Assembly (NCBI RefSeq): GCF_030684215.1
Contig: NZ_JAUXOV010000074.1
Location: 111,408 to 175,407, forward strand
Length of the DNA: 64,000 nucleotides
Direction: 5' to 3'
Source: Pseudotabrizicola sp.
Lineage (GTDB): Bacteria; Pseudomonadota; Alphaproteobacteria; Rhodobacterales; Rhodobacteraceae
A program made the translations under genes and the position numbers. How positions within the stretch are numbered: position 1 is the stretch's first letter; every line of letters starts with the position of its first letter. Below are positions 50,448 to 59,333 of the stretch, in pieces. Below the pieces are notes generated by a model. It made no database searches. It was not told the origin of the DNA and worked only from the letters and a program-made list of their open reading frames with translations.

Positions 50448-51506
50448 TCAGTCTAAGGGCGCGCGCATTGCGTCCAACAGCCCCGAGATGTCTTCGGGCA
50501 GGGGCGAGGTGAACTCCAGCCATTCATCTGTCACCGGGTGGGTAAAGCCCAAAGTGGCCGCGTGAAGCGCCTGTCGGGGAAAGCCGTTGCCCATCTCGGC
50601 AGCCAGCGGTGTCAGCGCCTTTGGCGACAGCTTGCGCTTGCCGCCATAGGTCTGATCGCCCAGCAAACCATGCCCCGCATGGGCCATATGCACCCGGATC
50701 TGATGGGTGCGCCCGGTTTCCAGCCAGCATTCCACCAAAGCGGCCTGATCGGCGAATGCCTCCAGCACCCGAACACGCGTGACCGCATGACGGCCATCGT
50801 GCCAGACCACGGCCTGACGCTGGCGGTCGGTCTTGTGGCGGGCCAGCAGGGTGGCAATCTTGATGATTCCACCGGTCTCGAACGTAACGCCCTTGATCCC
50901 GCGCAGGCGCGGGTCGGCGGCGTTTGGCACGGCATGAACCAGCGCCAGATAGCGACGGTTCACGTCATGGCGTTCAAACTGCGTGGCCAGCCCGTGATGC
51001 GCCTTGTCAGACTTGGCCACCACCAGCAGCCCGCTGGTATCCTTATCGATGCGGTGCACGATACCGGGCCGACGCTCGCCGCCGATCCCTGACAGCGTAT
51101 CACCGCAATGCGCCAGCAGCGCGTTCACAAGCGTGCCCGACGGCGTGCCGGGTGCCGGATGCACCACCATGCCCACGGGTTTATCAACCACGATCAGGTG
51201 AGCATCCTCATAGATAACATTCAGCGGGATATCCTCAGCCAGCGTGTCCACGCTGACCGGCGGGTCAAGGACAAGCGTGATGACTTCGCCATCCTCGACC
51301 TTGGTCTTGGGGTCGGTCAACGCCTCACCGCTGCGCCAGACAGCGCCCTCGGCAATCATCTTCATCAGGCGGGTGCGCGAAAGCGACGCTTCCTCTGGCA
51401 CCGAACGGGCAAGCGCCTTATCAAGGCGATCAGCGCAGCCATCGGCGATGGTCACCTGTAGAGTAAGATCGTCGTCTTCGGATGCATCGGCAAAAGGGCC
51501 TGACAT
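50448..51506 (-). CDS. rluD: RluD-family 23S rRNA pseudouridine synthase
   Basis: A 352-residue enzyme with an N-terminal S4 domain (DRLDKALARSVPEEASLSRTRLMKMIAEGAV, about residues 26-58) and a RluA-type catalytic domain. The catalytic Asp lies in GIVHRIDKDTSGLLVVAK, with YRYLALV-like and ETGRTHQIRVHMAHAGHGLLGD motifs following. RluD makes pseudouridines in helix 69. The frame is open upstream to 51812, but the ATG at 51506 fits the family. It shares two bases of its start codon with the divergent membrane-protein gene. Confidence 0.92.
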   Translation of the reverse strand: MSGPFADASEDDDLTLQVTIADGCADRLDKALARSVPEEASLSRTRLMKMIAEGAVWRSGEALTDPKTKVEDGEVITLVLDPPVSVDTLAEDIPLNVIYEDAHLIVVDKPVGMVVHPAPGTPSGTLVNALLAHCGDTLSGIGGERRPGIVHRIDKDTSGLLVVAKSDKAHHGLATQFERHDVNRRYLALVHAVPNAADPRLRGIKGVTFETGGIIKIATLLARHKTDRQRQAVVWHDGRHAVTRVRVLEAFADQAALVECWLETGRTHQIRVHMAHAGHGLLGDQTYGGKRKLSPKALTPLAAEMGNGFPRQALHAATLGFTHPVTDEWLEFTSPLPEDISGLLDAMRAPLD

Positions 51507-51837
51507 GAACAACACTCCTGAAACCGAAGCGCTTCCGCCTTCGCTGAGACTTCTGAAATGGCTGGTGATGGTTCTCACCGCCACGATGATTGTGGGTGTC
51601 ATAACCGTGGTTGGCCTGCTTGTCACCCGCATGCCGAACCTTGCACCAATGGCGATGCCGGATCGTCTGGCCCTGCCAGAAGGCGTGCGGCCCGCCGCCG
51701 TAACGATGGGCCAAGGGTTTATTGCGGTGGTGACAGACGATGACCGCATTCTGATTTTCGGGCGGGATGGCACGATATGGCAAGAGGTCGAAGTGATTCC
51801 CCGTGCGAACACAGGCGCGCAGCCCGTTCAGCCCTGA
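51505..51837 (+). CDS. small single-span membrane protein of unknown function
   Basis: A 110-residue protein. A short polar N-terminus is followed by one membrane helix (WLVMVLTATMIVGVITVVGLLV, residues 20-41) and a small beta-rich domain ending FGRDGTIWQEVEVIP, possibly periplasmic. I do not know the family, though similar small proteins appear beside rluD and rpoH in Rhodobacteraceae. The ATG at 51505 overlaps the divergent rluD start codon (CATG shared), so the two cannot have separate leaders. It ends three bases before the irr stop (convergent). Confidence 0.75.
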   Translation: MNNTPETEALPPSLRLLKWLVMVLTATMIVGVITVVGLLVTRMPNLAPMAMPDRLALPEGVRPAAVTMGQGFIAVVTDDDRILIFGRDGTIWQEVEVIPRANTGAQPVQP

Positions 51838-51840
51838 TGC

Positions 51841-52257
51841 TCAGGCGCGCTTTAGCCGGATCACCACATCAACGCGCGAAATCTCGGTCCCCTCGGGCGC
51901 ATCTGGCAGACCGCTGATTTCAAGCTGATCTTTTGGCGCGTCGGTCAGTTCTGCGGTGTCTTCCCAGTAGAAATGCGGGTGGTCATCCATGCGGGTGTCG
52001 AAATAGCTTTTCGACCCGTCGACGACCACTTCATTCATCAGGCCCGCCGAACAAAACGCGCGCAGCGTGTTGTAGACGGTTGCAAGACTAACCCGGTCAC
52101 CCGACTGAACAGACAGCGCAAACAGGCTTTCAGCCGTGACATGGCGGTCAACCCCGTCGCCCACAAGCAGACTGGCAAGCGACAGCCGCTGACGCGTCGG
52201 GCGCAATCCGCCCCGTGCCAGCCATTCCGTTCCGCGTTCCAATGCCGTGTTTTGCAT
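51841..52257 (-). CDS. irr: Fur-family iron response regulator Irr
   Basis: A 138-residue Fur-superfamily regulator. The winged helix is GLRPTRQRLSLASLLVGDGVDRHVTAESLFALSVQSGDRVSLATVYNTLRAF. The dimer/metal part contains SYFDTRMDDHPHFYWEDTAELTD, the His-rich motif typical of Irr. Irr represses or activates iron and haem genes according to haem status. The N-terminal Cys-Pro haem motif of Bradyrhizobium Irr is absent, as is usual in this family. It is divergent from fabA across 163 bases, the conserved Rhodobacteraceae arrangement. Confidence 0.9.
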   Translation of the reverse strand: MQNTALERGTEWLARGGLRPTRQRLSLASLLVGDGVDRHVTAESLFALSVQSGDRVSLATVYNTLRAFCSAGLMNEVVVDGSKSYFDTRMDDHPHFYWEDTAELTDAPKDQLEISGLPDAPEGTEISRVDVVIRLKRA

Positions 52258-52420
52258 GCGCTATCCTGTCGTTCCCCTCTATATAAAGCCCGCGCCCCCC
52301 AGATTTCAATGGAAATCCGGGTGAGCAGCCGCAGACCCCTTGCGGGCCACCCTTGCCTCTGGCTGATTACGGGTGTTACAGCATTGAAACGTAAGACACC
52401 AAACAGGGGGACCGTCGGCG

Positions 52421-52930
52421 ATGGGGCAATTTCCGTCAAGCTTTGACAAAGATGCACTTTTGGCCTGCGCGCGTGGCGAGCTTTTTGGCCCCGGCAATGC
52501 CCAGTTGCCTGCACCGCCGATGCTGATGATGGACCGCATAACCGACATTTCGGAAGATGGCGGCGAGTTTGGCAAAGGCCATGTGGTGGCTGAATTCGAC
52601 ATCACCCCAGACCTGTGGTTTTTCGACTGCCATTTCCCCGGCAACCCGATCATGCCCGGCTGCCTTGGCCTTGACGGCTTGTGGCAGCTGACCGGCTTCA
52701 ATCTTGGCTGGCGCGGCTGGCAAGGGCGCGGTTATGCGCTTGGCGTCGGCGAGGTGAAGCTGACCGGCATGGTGCGACCCGACCGCAAGATGCTGACCTA
52801 CAAGGTTGATTTCACCAAGGCTCTGTCCACGCGCCGCCTGACCATGGGGGTTGCCAACGGCATCGTCGAGGCGGATGGCGAGGTGATCTACATCGTCAAG
52901 GACATGAAGGTGGCGCTCAGCGAGTCCTAG
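52421..52930 (+). CDS. fabA: 3-hydroxydecanoyl-ACP dehydratase/isomerase
   Basis: A 169-residue hotdog-fold enzyme that dehydrates 3-hydroxyacyl-ACP and isomerises trans-2- to cis-3-decenoyl-ACP, the branch point to unsaturated fatty acids. The active-site His71 and Asp85 lie in [21 protein letters not shown]. The length matches FabA rather than FabZ. Its partner fabB is 1.4 kb downstream on the same strand, but a Hint-domain gene on the other strand now separates them. Confidence 0.96.
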   Translation: MGQFPSSFDKDALLACARGELFGPGNAQLPAPPMLMMDRITDISEDGGEFGKGHVVAEFDITPDLWFFDCHFPGNPIMPGCLGLDGLWQLTGFNLGWRGWQGRGYALGVGEVKLTGMVRPDRKMLTYKVDFTKALSTRRLTMGVANGIVEADGEVIYIVKDMKVALSES

Positions 52931-53030
52931 CCTGCGAAGCGGCGCGCTATGGCTGACAGTCATCGGTCCTGACAGGCGCCGCGCCAAGCTTTTCATAAGA
53001 ACAGAGTTTGGCTGTCGGTTCGGTCAAATC

Positions 53031-54116
53031 TTACGCTGTGGCGTGCGTTTCATCATCTTCGAACAGGACGCACCTGTTGGCCTTGTGACGCGCCACGAGA
53101 GCGTGCCCTTGTCGCCCAGAAACCATATGGCGGCACGCTGGAAAATCGTATGTGGCCAGATCGGTCTGGACACGCCGCGCAACAACCTGTTCCAACACAC
53201 CGGAGCCGACGGCTTTTAACGCCTCTCTGCCCGGATACAGGCTTTCGCAGGCCGCGCCATTGGCCAAGAGTATCTCATGGCTGTCGAGTAGAATGTGATG
53301 GTATTCAGCGTGGCCGACATCTTGCGCCACCTCGATCCCGCGCAGTCCGACCAGATGCTTGACCGCCACCAGAACCTCTTTTTCACCAAACATTCGTTGC
53401 GCGATCTTTGACTTTACAAGAATCCGATGCTGTGGCGACAGGCACAGATCCTGTTCGGGCGTACCCAGACCCAACGCGCCTTTCCTGATCCGGATCGGAC
53501 GCAAGTTTGGAAATGCTTCCAACAGATGGCGGTCAAGGACCGTGCAGCCAATCCATCTGATCTGCATGATCCCGTGATCTACGGTCTTTACCCAGTCATC
53601 GACCAACAGATTTTCAATCGCGACCAGCCCATTTCTTGCGACCTCAATCATGGTACCGCGGGTGAAACAAACGATCTTGATCGTGTTGTTTGAAGTGGAA
53701 ATCACCCCCGCGTCATTGCCAGCTACGTCGGTCAGACTGCCCGTCCTGATCGCCTCGATAGACATGTCGCCGTAGCTATCGTTCGGAATAATGAAGTGGC
53801 GAACCGTTCCACCAGACGAAACCGTCAGAAAGATGACCTGCAGGTTGCTTTCACTAGCGGGAGAGAAACTTAGGTCAGACCCATCCCCCAGAATGAACCG
53901 CCCGCTGCTGCTTGGTTTCTGGATACGGTCAATGGTATAGGAAACGCCGTCGATCAGAAGGCTGTCACCAATATCGAATTCGCCATCTTTGTCATCAACG
54001 CCCTTGTCAAGCAATTGGGCGTTGTCCAAGACACCCAACAATTTGCCGTTGGCCGTCGAGTAAGTTGTATCAGCACTGATTCCCGTTACTTCGATCAAGT
54101 CATGTATGATTGCCAT
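53031..54116 (-). CDS. Hint-domain (hedgehog/intein-like) protein inserted between fabA and fabB
   Basis: A 361-residue protein. Residues 1-148 are an extended, beta-rich region (GDSLLIDGVSYTIDRIQKPS, TVSSGGTVRHFIIPNDSYGD) without a known match. Residues about 150-290 form a Hint domain: Cys150 opens CFTRGTMIEV, then IENLLVDDWVKTVDHGIMQIRWIG, LSPQHRILV and HILLDSHEILLANGAACESL. No Asn or Cys at a clear intein junction is seen, so self-cleavage without splicing, or none, is expected. The gene is visibly richer in A and T than its neighbours and is antisense to the flanking fab genes. It is probably acquired and perhaps secreted. Confidence 0.85.
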   Translation of the reverse strand: MAIIHDLIEVTGISADTTYSTANGKLLGVLDNAQLLDKGVDDKDGEFDIGDSLLIDGVSYTIDRIQKPSSSGRFILGDGSDLSFSPASESNLQVIFLTVSSGGTVRHFIIPNDSYGDMSIEAIRTGSLTDVAGNDAGVISTSNNTIKIVCFTRGTMIEVARNGLVAIENLLVDDWVKTVDHGIMQIRWIGCTVLDRHLLEAFPNLRPIRIRKGALGLGTPEQDLCLSPQHRILVKSKIAQRMFGEKEVLVAVKHLVGLRGIEVAQDVGHAEYHHILLDSHEILLANGAACESLYPGREALKAVGSGVLEQVVARRVQTDLATYDFPACRHMVSGRQGHALVARHKANRCVLFEDDETHATA

Positions 54117-54360
54117 GCCAAACCTTTCACGGCTTAAATCACGATCTTTGTGCCACTGTTTCGGTGCCCGGGAACGGACAACGCACAGGCGATGCTAGAC
54201 CAAGGAGATTTCCAGAATGTAAATTGAGACCCTGCCCTGTTCCCGGTCGTCGACGCAGCATGGCAGTGGAGCGTTTCACCAAATCGGACCATTGGCCCAT
54301 CCTGCTTGCCCCTTCACGTCCCCTGCCTTAAACAACCATAATAAACCTTGAGGAGGCCCC
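54117..54360. other. Hint gene-fabB intergenic region
   Basis: A 244-base divergent region with no supported gene. It must hold promoters for both the Hint gene and, if fabB is cut off from fabA transcription, fabB. CCGGGAAC (54169-54176) and GTTCCCGG (54239-54246) form an 8-bp inverted repeat 62 bases apart. A strong GAGGAGG site precedes fabB. Confidence 0.4.
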
Positions 54361-55590
54361 ATGCGTCGCGTCGTCATCACAGGCATCGGGGTCGTATCCC
54401 CCATCGGCAACACCGCAGCCGAGGTTGAGGCGTCATTGCGCGCCGGAACATCAGGCATCGTCTTTGCGCCGGAATATGCAGAACGCGGTTTTCGCAGCCA
54501 AATCCATGGCCAGCCGCAGATCGTACTGGAAGACAACATCGACAAGCGCGACCTGCGCTTCATGGGCGATGGCGCGGCCTATAACTTCATCGCCATGCGT
54601 CAGGCGATTGAGGACTCGGGGCTGGAGGCTTCGGACATCTCGAATGACCGCACCGGCATTATCGTAGGCTCCGGCGGGCCATCGACGAAATCGTTCTTCA
54701 AAGCCCATAACATCGTGCGCGACAGCGGCAGCCCGAAACGCATCGGGCCGTTTGGCGTGACCAAGGGCATGTCCTCGACCAACTCGGCCTGCCTTGCCAC
54801 GCCGTTCAAGATCAAGGGCGTGAACTATTCGATCACCTCGGCCTGCTCCACCTCGGCCCATTGCATCGGCAACGGGACCGAGCTGATCCAGTTCGGCAAG
54901 CAGGATATCGTGTTCGCTGGCGGCGGCGAGGAGTTGGATTGGACGCTGTCTTGCCTGTTCGACGCGATGGGGGCGATGTCGTCGAAGTACAACGACACGC
55001 CCGCCCTTGCATCGCGCGCCTTTGACGCCACCCGCGACGGATTCGTGATTGCGGGCGGCGGCGGTGTGGTTGTTCTGGAAGAACTCAACCACGCCCTTGC
55101 GCGCGGCGCCAAAATTTATGCCGAAGTGACTGGTTACGGCGCGACCTCGGACGGGCACGACATGGTGGCGCCATCGGGTGAGGGCGGCGAGCGGTCGATG
55201 CGGCAGGCCTTGTCCACCCTGCCCGCAGATCGCAAGATCAGCTATATCAACGCCCATGGCACCAGCACCCCCGCAGGCGACGTGACCGAGGTAAAGGCCG
55301 TGCGCCGCGTGTTTGGCGACGGATTGGTCCCGCCGATTTCCTCCACCAAATCGCTGACAGGCCACAGTCTGGGGGCAACCGGCGTGCATGAGGCGATTTA
55401 TTCGCTTCTGATGCTGAACGGCAATTTCATTGCGGCCTCTGCCAACGTCACCCAGCTTGACCCAGAATTGAAACCGGAGGAAATCGCCACCACTTACCGC
55501 GATGGCGTGGATATGGATTCGGTCCTGTCCAACAGCTTTGGCTTTGGCGGCACCAATGCGACGCTCGTGATGAGCAAGTATCGCGCGTAA
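54361..55590 (+). CDS. fabB: 3-oxoacyl-ACP synthase I
   Basis: A 409-residue condensing enzyme with a thiolase fold, required to elongate unsaturated acyl chains. The active-site Cys lies in [14 protein letters not shown] (about residue 161), and the His pair lies in [11 protein letters not shown] and [26 protein letters not shown] is the family start. GAGGAGG precedes the ATG. It is followed by fabI after nine bases, so fabB-fabI form an operon; fabA would normally precede them directly. Confidence 0.95.
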   Translation: MRRVVITGIGVVSPIGNTAAEVEASLRAGTSGIVFAPEYAERGFRSQIHGQPQIVLEDNIDKRDLRFMGDGAAYNFIAMRQAIEDSGLEASDISNDRTGIIVGSGGPSTKSFFKAHNIVRDSGSPKRIGPFGVTKGMSSTNSACLATPFKIKGVNYSITSACSTSAHCIGNGTELIQFGKQDIVFAGGGEELDWTLSCLFDAMGAMSSKYNDTPALASRAFDATRDGFVIAGGGGVVVLEELNHALARGAKIYAEVTGYGATSDGHDMVAPSGEGGERSMRQALSTLPADRKISYINAHGTSTPAGDVTEVKAVRRVFGDGLVPPISSTKSLTGHSLGATGVHEAIYSLLMLNGNFIAASANVTQLDPELKPEEIATTYRDGVDMDSVLSNSFGFGGTNATLVMSKYRA

Positions 55591-55599
55591 GGATTGATT

Positions 55600-56388
55600 A
55601 TGACCAACTGGATGACCGGCAAGCGCGGGCTTGTCATGGGTGTCGCGAATGAACGCTCTATCGCGTGGGGAATCGCCAAAACGCTGGCGGATGAGGGTGC
55701 GGAACTGGCGTTTTCGTATCAGGGCGATGCCTTTGGCAAACGGGTGGAACCACTGGCCGCCAGTGTCGGATCCAACCTGCTGGTCGATGTCGATGTCAAC
55801 AACGACGACAGCCTTGATGCCTGTTTCGCAACGCTGAAAGACCGCTGGGGCACGATGGATTTCCTGATCCATGCCATCGCGTTTTCCGATAAGAACGAAC
55901 TCACGGGGCGGTTCATCAACACGTCACGCGGTAACTTTCAGAACTCGCTGACCATTTCGTGCTTTTCCTTCATCGACGTGGCGCGCCGCGGGTCCGAGAT
56001 GATGCCAGATGGCGGCAGTCTGATCACTCTGACCTTTCAAGGGTCAAACCGCGTGTCGCCCAATTACAATGTAATGGGCGTTGCCAAGGCCGCGTTGGAA
56101 AGCGCGACGCGCTATCTGGCGAATGACCTTGGGCCGCAGAAAATCCGGGTCAACGCGATTTCTCCAGGCCCGATGAAGACGCTGGCCGGGGCGGCGATTG
56201 GCGGCGCTCGAGCCACGTATCGCCACACTGAAGAAAACGCTCCCCTGCGCAGTAATGCCACGCTGGACGCGATTGGCGGCACGGCGGCTTGGCTGTGTTC
56301 CGATTTCGGCGCCTCAACCACTGGTGAGGTCATTCATGTGGATGGCGGCTATCATGTCTTGGGCTTCCCGCAGCCTGCCAACATGTAA
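55600..56388 (+). CDS. fabI: enoyl-ACP reductase (NADH)
   Basis: A 262-residue short-chain dehydrogenase-type enoyl reductase that completes each elongation cycle and is the target of triclosan-like inhibitors. The nucleotide loop GLVMGVANERSIAWGIAK is FabI-specific, and the catalytic Tyr156 and Lys163 are in YNVMGVAKAALE. AAGGA lies seven bases before the ATG at 55600. It is the last gene of the fab run, followed by a terminator. Confidence 0.96.
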   Translation: MTNWMTGKRGLVMGVANERSIAWGIAKTLADEGAELAFSYQGDAFGKRVEPLAASVGSNLLVDVDVNNDDSLDACFATLKDRWGTMDFLIHAIAFSDKNELTGRFINTSRGNFQNSLTISCFSFIDVARRGSEMMPDGGSLITLTFQGSNRVSPNYNVMGVAKAALESATRYLANDLGPQKIRVNAISPGPMKTLAGAAIGGARATYRHTEENAPLRSNATLDAIGGTAAWLCSDFGASTTGEVIHVDGGYHVLGFPQPANM

Positions 56389-56400
56389 GCCATTACTCTT

Positions 56401-56444
56401 GCATGCAAAAAGCCCGGCCCATCTGGTGCCGGGTTTTTTCATGC
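56401..56444. terminator. terminator between fabI and the GS-like gene
   Basis: CCCGGC (56413-56418) pairs with GCCGGG (56428-56433) followed by TTTTTT. The outer GCATG/CATGC arms (56401-56405/56440-56444) and A/T flanks extend it, so it can serve both convergent genes. Confidence 0.85.
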
Positions 56445-56450
56445 ACGGCA

Positions 56451-57845
56451 TCAGACCGTGTGCAGATAGAGGTCGAAATCCACCTCGGACACGGTGCGCA
56501 TCACCCGCGCATATTCCGCTGCCTTGATCGCGGTAAATGTGCGGTGCATTTCCTCACCCAATGCCGCTTTCAAAAACGCCGAGGCTTTTGCCGCTTCGAT
56601 TGCCTGCCGCCAATCCAGCGGAATCACGGGCGCGTCTTGCGCATCTTCATACCCGTTGCCCACCGTCTCTGGTCCGGGGTCGATCTTGTTTTGCATTCCG
56701 TGGCGTATGCCCGCCAGAACAGTCGCGGCCACCAGATAGGGGTTTGCATCCACCCCCGCCGGGCGGTGTTCAATCCGCCGCGCGCGAATGTCACCCGCCG
56801 GAATGCGCAACGCGACAGAGCGGTTATTGACCCCCCATGTCGGGCTGACCGGGGCATAGCTTTGCGCCGCAAACCGTCGCCAGGAATTGGCATGAGGTGC
56901 AAACACCAGCATTGATTCCCCCATCGTGGCACGAAGCCCACCCAAGGCGTGCAAGATGGTGGCGTTCCACACGCCCTCCTCCGCCTCGACAAACACATTC
57001 GTGCCGGTGGCATCCATCATCGACACATGGAAATGCATGCCAGACCCGGCGTAATCCTCATTCGGTTTGGCCATGAAACAGGCCGTCACCCCATGGGCGC
57101 GCGCCTGCGCCCGCACGATCCGCTTAAGCCGCATCAGATCATCCGCCGCCTGCATCACATGAGTGCGGTAATGCAGGGTCAGTTCATACTGACCGGGGGC
57201 GTATTCAGAAATCATCGTCTCGGCCGTGATGCCCGCCTTGGCGGCCCCTGCATAAATGTCGGAAAACAATGGCAGCATCCCGTGCAGGTGATCGACCGAA
57301 TACACTTCGGTCTTGGACGATTTGCGTCCATCCAGCACGTCGCGCGCGGGCTGCATCTTACCATCCGGCCCGCGCTCATTGGCCAACAAAAAGAACTCCA
57401 GTTCAAACGCCCCGGCAGGGTGCAGCCCCTCGGATGCCAGCGCGTCGACCTGACGCTGCAAGGCATGGCGCGGATCCGAGGACATCGGCGCACCATCCAG
57501 ATCATAAAGCGACATCAACACCTCGCCACGCGGAGGCGTAGTGTTGTGCAAGGGCACAAGCGTGCCGGGAATCGGCCAGGCCCGCAGATCGCCATCGCCC
57601 TGATCCCAGATCAGGCCGGTTTCATGGACATCCTCGCCGCAGATGTCGAGACCCAGAATGGAAATCGGCAAATGCCGGCCATTGTTGTAAAATGACAAAA
57701 GCTCATGCCGACGAATGATCTTGCCTCGGCCAATTCCATTCGAATCGTGCAAGATGATATCAAACGCCTCAATCTCTGGGTGGGCATCCAGGAAAGCTTC
57801 GGCTTCGGCTGGCATCGAACCAGAGGGGCTGTGTTGTGCGGTCAT
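56451..57845 (-). CDS. glutamine synthetase family gamma-glutamyl ligase (PuuA-like)
   Basis: A 464-residue type I GS-fold enzyme. The beta-grasp N-domain (FDIILHDSNGIGRGKII) and catalytic domain (FELEFFLL metal Glu motif, ETMISEYAPGQYELTLHY, AKPNEDYAGSGMHFHVS ATP/metal block, NNRSVALRIP and RRIEHRPAGVDANPYL) are intact. It lacks the adenylylation loop of GlnA and resembles PuuA, which ligates glutamate to putrescine or another amine. The class III aminotransferase gene is immediately downstream, 8 bases away on the same strand, which supports a catabolic amine pathway. The substrate is not certain. Confidence 0.85.
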   Translation of the reverse strand: MTAQHSPSGSMPAEAEAFLDAHPEIEAFDIILHDSNGIGRGKIIRRHELLSFYNNGRHLPISILGLDICGEDVHETGLIWDQGDGDLRAWPIPGTLVPLHNTTPPRGEVLMSLYDLDGAPMSSDPRHALQRQVDALASEGLHPAGAFELEFFLLANERGPDGKMQPARDVLDGRKSSKTEVYSVDHLHGMLPLFSDIYAGAAKAGITAETMISEYAPGQYELTLHYRTHVMQAADDLMRLKRIVRAQARAHGVTACFMAKPNEDYAGSGMHFHVSMMDATGTNVFVEAEEGVWNATILHALGGLRATMGESMLVFAPHANSWRRFAAQSYAPVSPTWGVNNRSVALRIPAGDIRARRIEHRPAGVDANPYLVAATVLAGIRHGMQNKIDPGPETVGNGYEDAQDAPVIPLDWRQAIEAAKASAFLKAALGEEMHRTFTAIKAAEYARVMRTVSEVDFDLYLHTV

Positions 57846-57853
57846 GGGCTTAC

Positions 57854-59221
57854 TCAGGCAAAAAGTTCGGACAGGATTTCATCAAACGCCAGAACCAGAC
57901 GATCAATCTGGCGCGGCTTTGTGGCAGGGCTTACCAGCATCATATTGTGGAACGGCGCAATCAGGCAGCCCCGGTTAAGCAGGGCTGTATGGAGGGCCGC
58001 TTCGACCTGCGGCTGATGGGAAGCGGCAGCCTCGGCCCCGTTTTTCAACGGCCCGGGCGCACAGATAAACTCCACCCGCGCGCCGACACGCACCACATGC
58101 CATGGCGCGCCATACGCGGTGATGGCCTTTTCCAACCCTGCCGCCAACCGCTTGGCGCCTTTTTCCATATGGGCGTAGGCGTCTTTTGTCATTACGTCGG
58201 ACAGGGTAGCCACCAGACAGACAAACTGCATCGGATTGGCCGACAGGGTTGTGCCCATGCCGGAATGACCGGGCGGGCGCGTCGCGTCATAGGCGGTAAA
58301 GCGAGCCGCCACCTCATCCGTCATGCCCCAGACCGCCGTTGGCATTCCGCCCGCCACACATTTGCCAACCACAAACATATCGGGCGACAGACCATGCGCG
58401 CGGGTATAGCCGCCCAGGCCCGAGGAAATCGTGTGCGTCTCATCCATGATCAGCAGCGCACCGTAGCGGCGCGTCAGTGCGCGAAGCCCGTCATGGAACC
58501 CTACGTCAGGCAAGACCATGCAGGAATTGGTCATCACCGGCTCGGTCAGAATGGCGGCGACATCGCCCTTGGCCAAGGCCGCCTCAACCCCGGCGAGGTC
58601 ATTAAATTCGCAGACCACCGCGCCAAGGGTCAGATCCTGCACCTGCCCCACAAGCCCGGCGCGGTTGACGGTCTGGCCATCCACCAGCTCCACCATCGTG
58701 TCATCCAGCGTGCCATGATAGCAGCCGTTGAACACCAACACCTTTGCCCGCCCCGTCACCGCACGCGCGACGCGCAAGGCAAAGCGGTTGGCGTCGGTGG
58801 CGGTGGTGGCGATCTGCCAACGGAACGCACCGAAATGGTCGGTCAGCAGGCGGCCCGCCTTTAGCGCGGCCACTGTCGGCAGCATATAGGTCAGCCCGTT
58901 GCGCGCCTGTTTGCGGATAGCATCGGCCACGGGTTTGGGCGAATGGCCAAACATGCTACCCGTGTCACCAAGACAGAAATCGTCGATCCCAAAGCCGTCG
59001 ATATCGGTGATCCGCGCGCCCTTGGCCTTTGCCACCAACGGCAGGTGCGGCATCGGCCAGTCGCGCATCCAATGCATCGGCACGCCATTCAGGAACGCCC
59101 CTGCCCCTTTGGCCAAAGCCGCGGCAGATTTGGGGCGGGACTGCGCATAACGCTTGGCCTCACGCGCGGCAAAGGCGGTCAGGCGGTCGGTCTGTAATCC
59201 GGCAATCATTGGCTGTGACAT
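57854..59221 (-). CDS. class III PLP-dependent aminotransferase
   Basis: A 455-residue aminotransferase or aminomutase of the GSA/omega-transaminase group. It has GDTGSMFGHSPKPVADAI, the substrate loop FNGCYHGTLDD, EPVMTNSCMVLPD, the cofactor Asp in LLIMDETHTISSG and the PLP lysine in VVGKCVAGGMPTAVWG. The sequence between these motifs is closer to the glutamate-semialdehyde aminomutase-like branch than to ornithine transaminases, but its pairing with a PuuA-like ligase suggests amine or amino-acid catabolism. It is the upstream gene of the pair, the ligase following on the minus strand. Confidence 0.85.
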   Translation of the reverse strand: MSQPMIAGLQTDRLTAFAAREAKRYAQSRPKSAAALAKGAGAFLNGVPMHWMRDWPMPHLPLVAKAKGARITDIDGFGIDDFCLGDTGSMFGHSPKPVADAIRKQARNGLTYMLPTVAALKAGRLLTDHFGAFRWQIATTATDANRFALRVARAVTGRAKVLVFNGCYHGTLDDTMVELVDGQTVNRAGLVGQVQDLTLGAVVCEFNDLAGVEAALAKGDVAAILTEPVMTNSCMVLPDVGFHDGLRALTRRYGALLIMDETHTISSGLGGYTRAHGLSPDMFVVGKCVAGGMPTAVWGMTDEVAARFTAYDATRPPGHSGMGTTLSANPMQFVCLVATLSDVMTKDAYAHMEKGAKRLAAGLEKAITAYGAPWHVVRVGARVEFICAPGPLKNGAEAAASHQPQVEAALHTALLNRGCLIAPFHNMMLVSPATKPRQIDRLVLAFDEILSELFA

Positions 59222-59305
59222 GAGAGTCCCTTTGGTTGCCGCAGTATTGCCGGGAATTTGATCAAATGGAAGGGCCTGTCAGACTCTCTGCCGGGGGATA
59301 CTCCA

Positions 59306-59326
59306 GAGTATTTTGCCAAGATGAAA
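59306..59326 (+). repeat. GAGTATTT element with CCAAGATGAA tail
   Basis: GAGTATTTTGCCAAGATGAA lies between the aminotransferase start and the pyrD stop, antisense to both. It is preceded by GATACTCCAGAGTAT, a short palindrome. Confidence 0.6.
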
Positions 59327-59333
59327 GCGCGGG

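Noticed and set aside
54451..55872. Minus-strand frame of 473 codons
   Set aside because: Antisense to fabB and fabI; no domain is seen.
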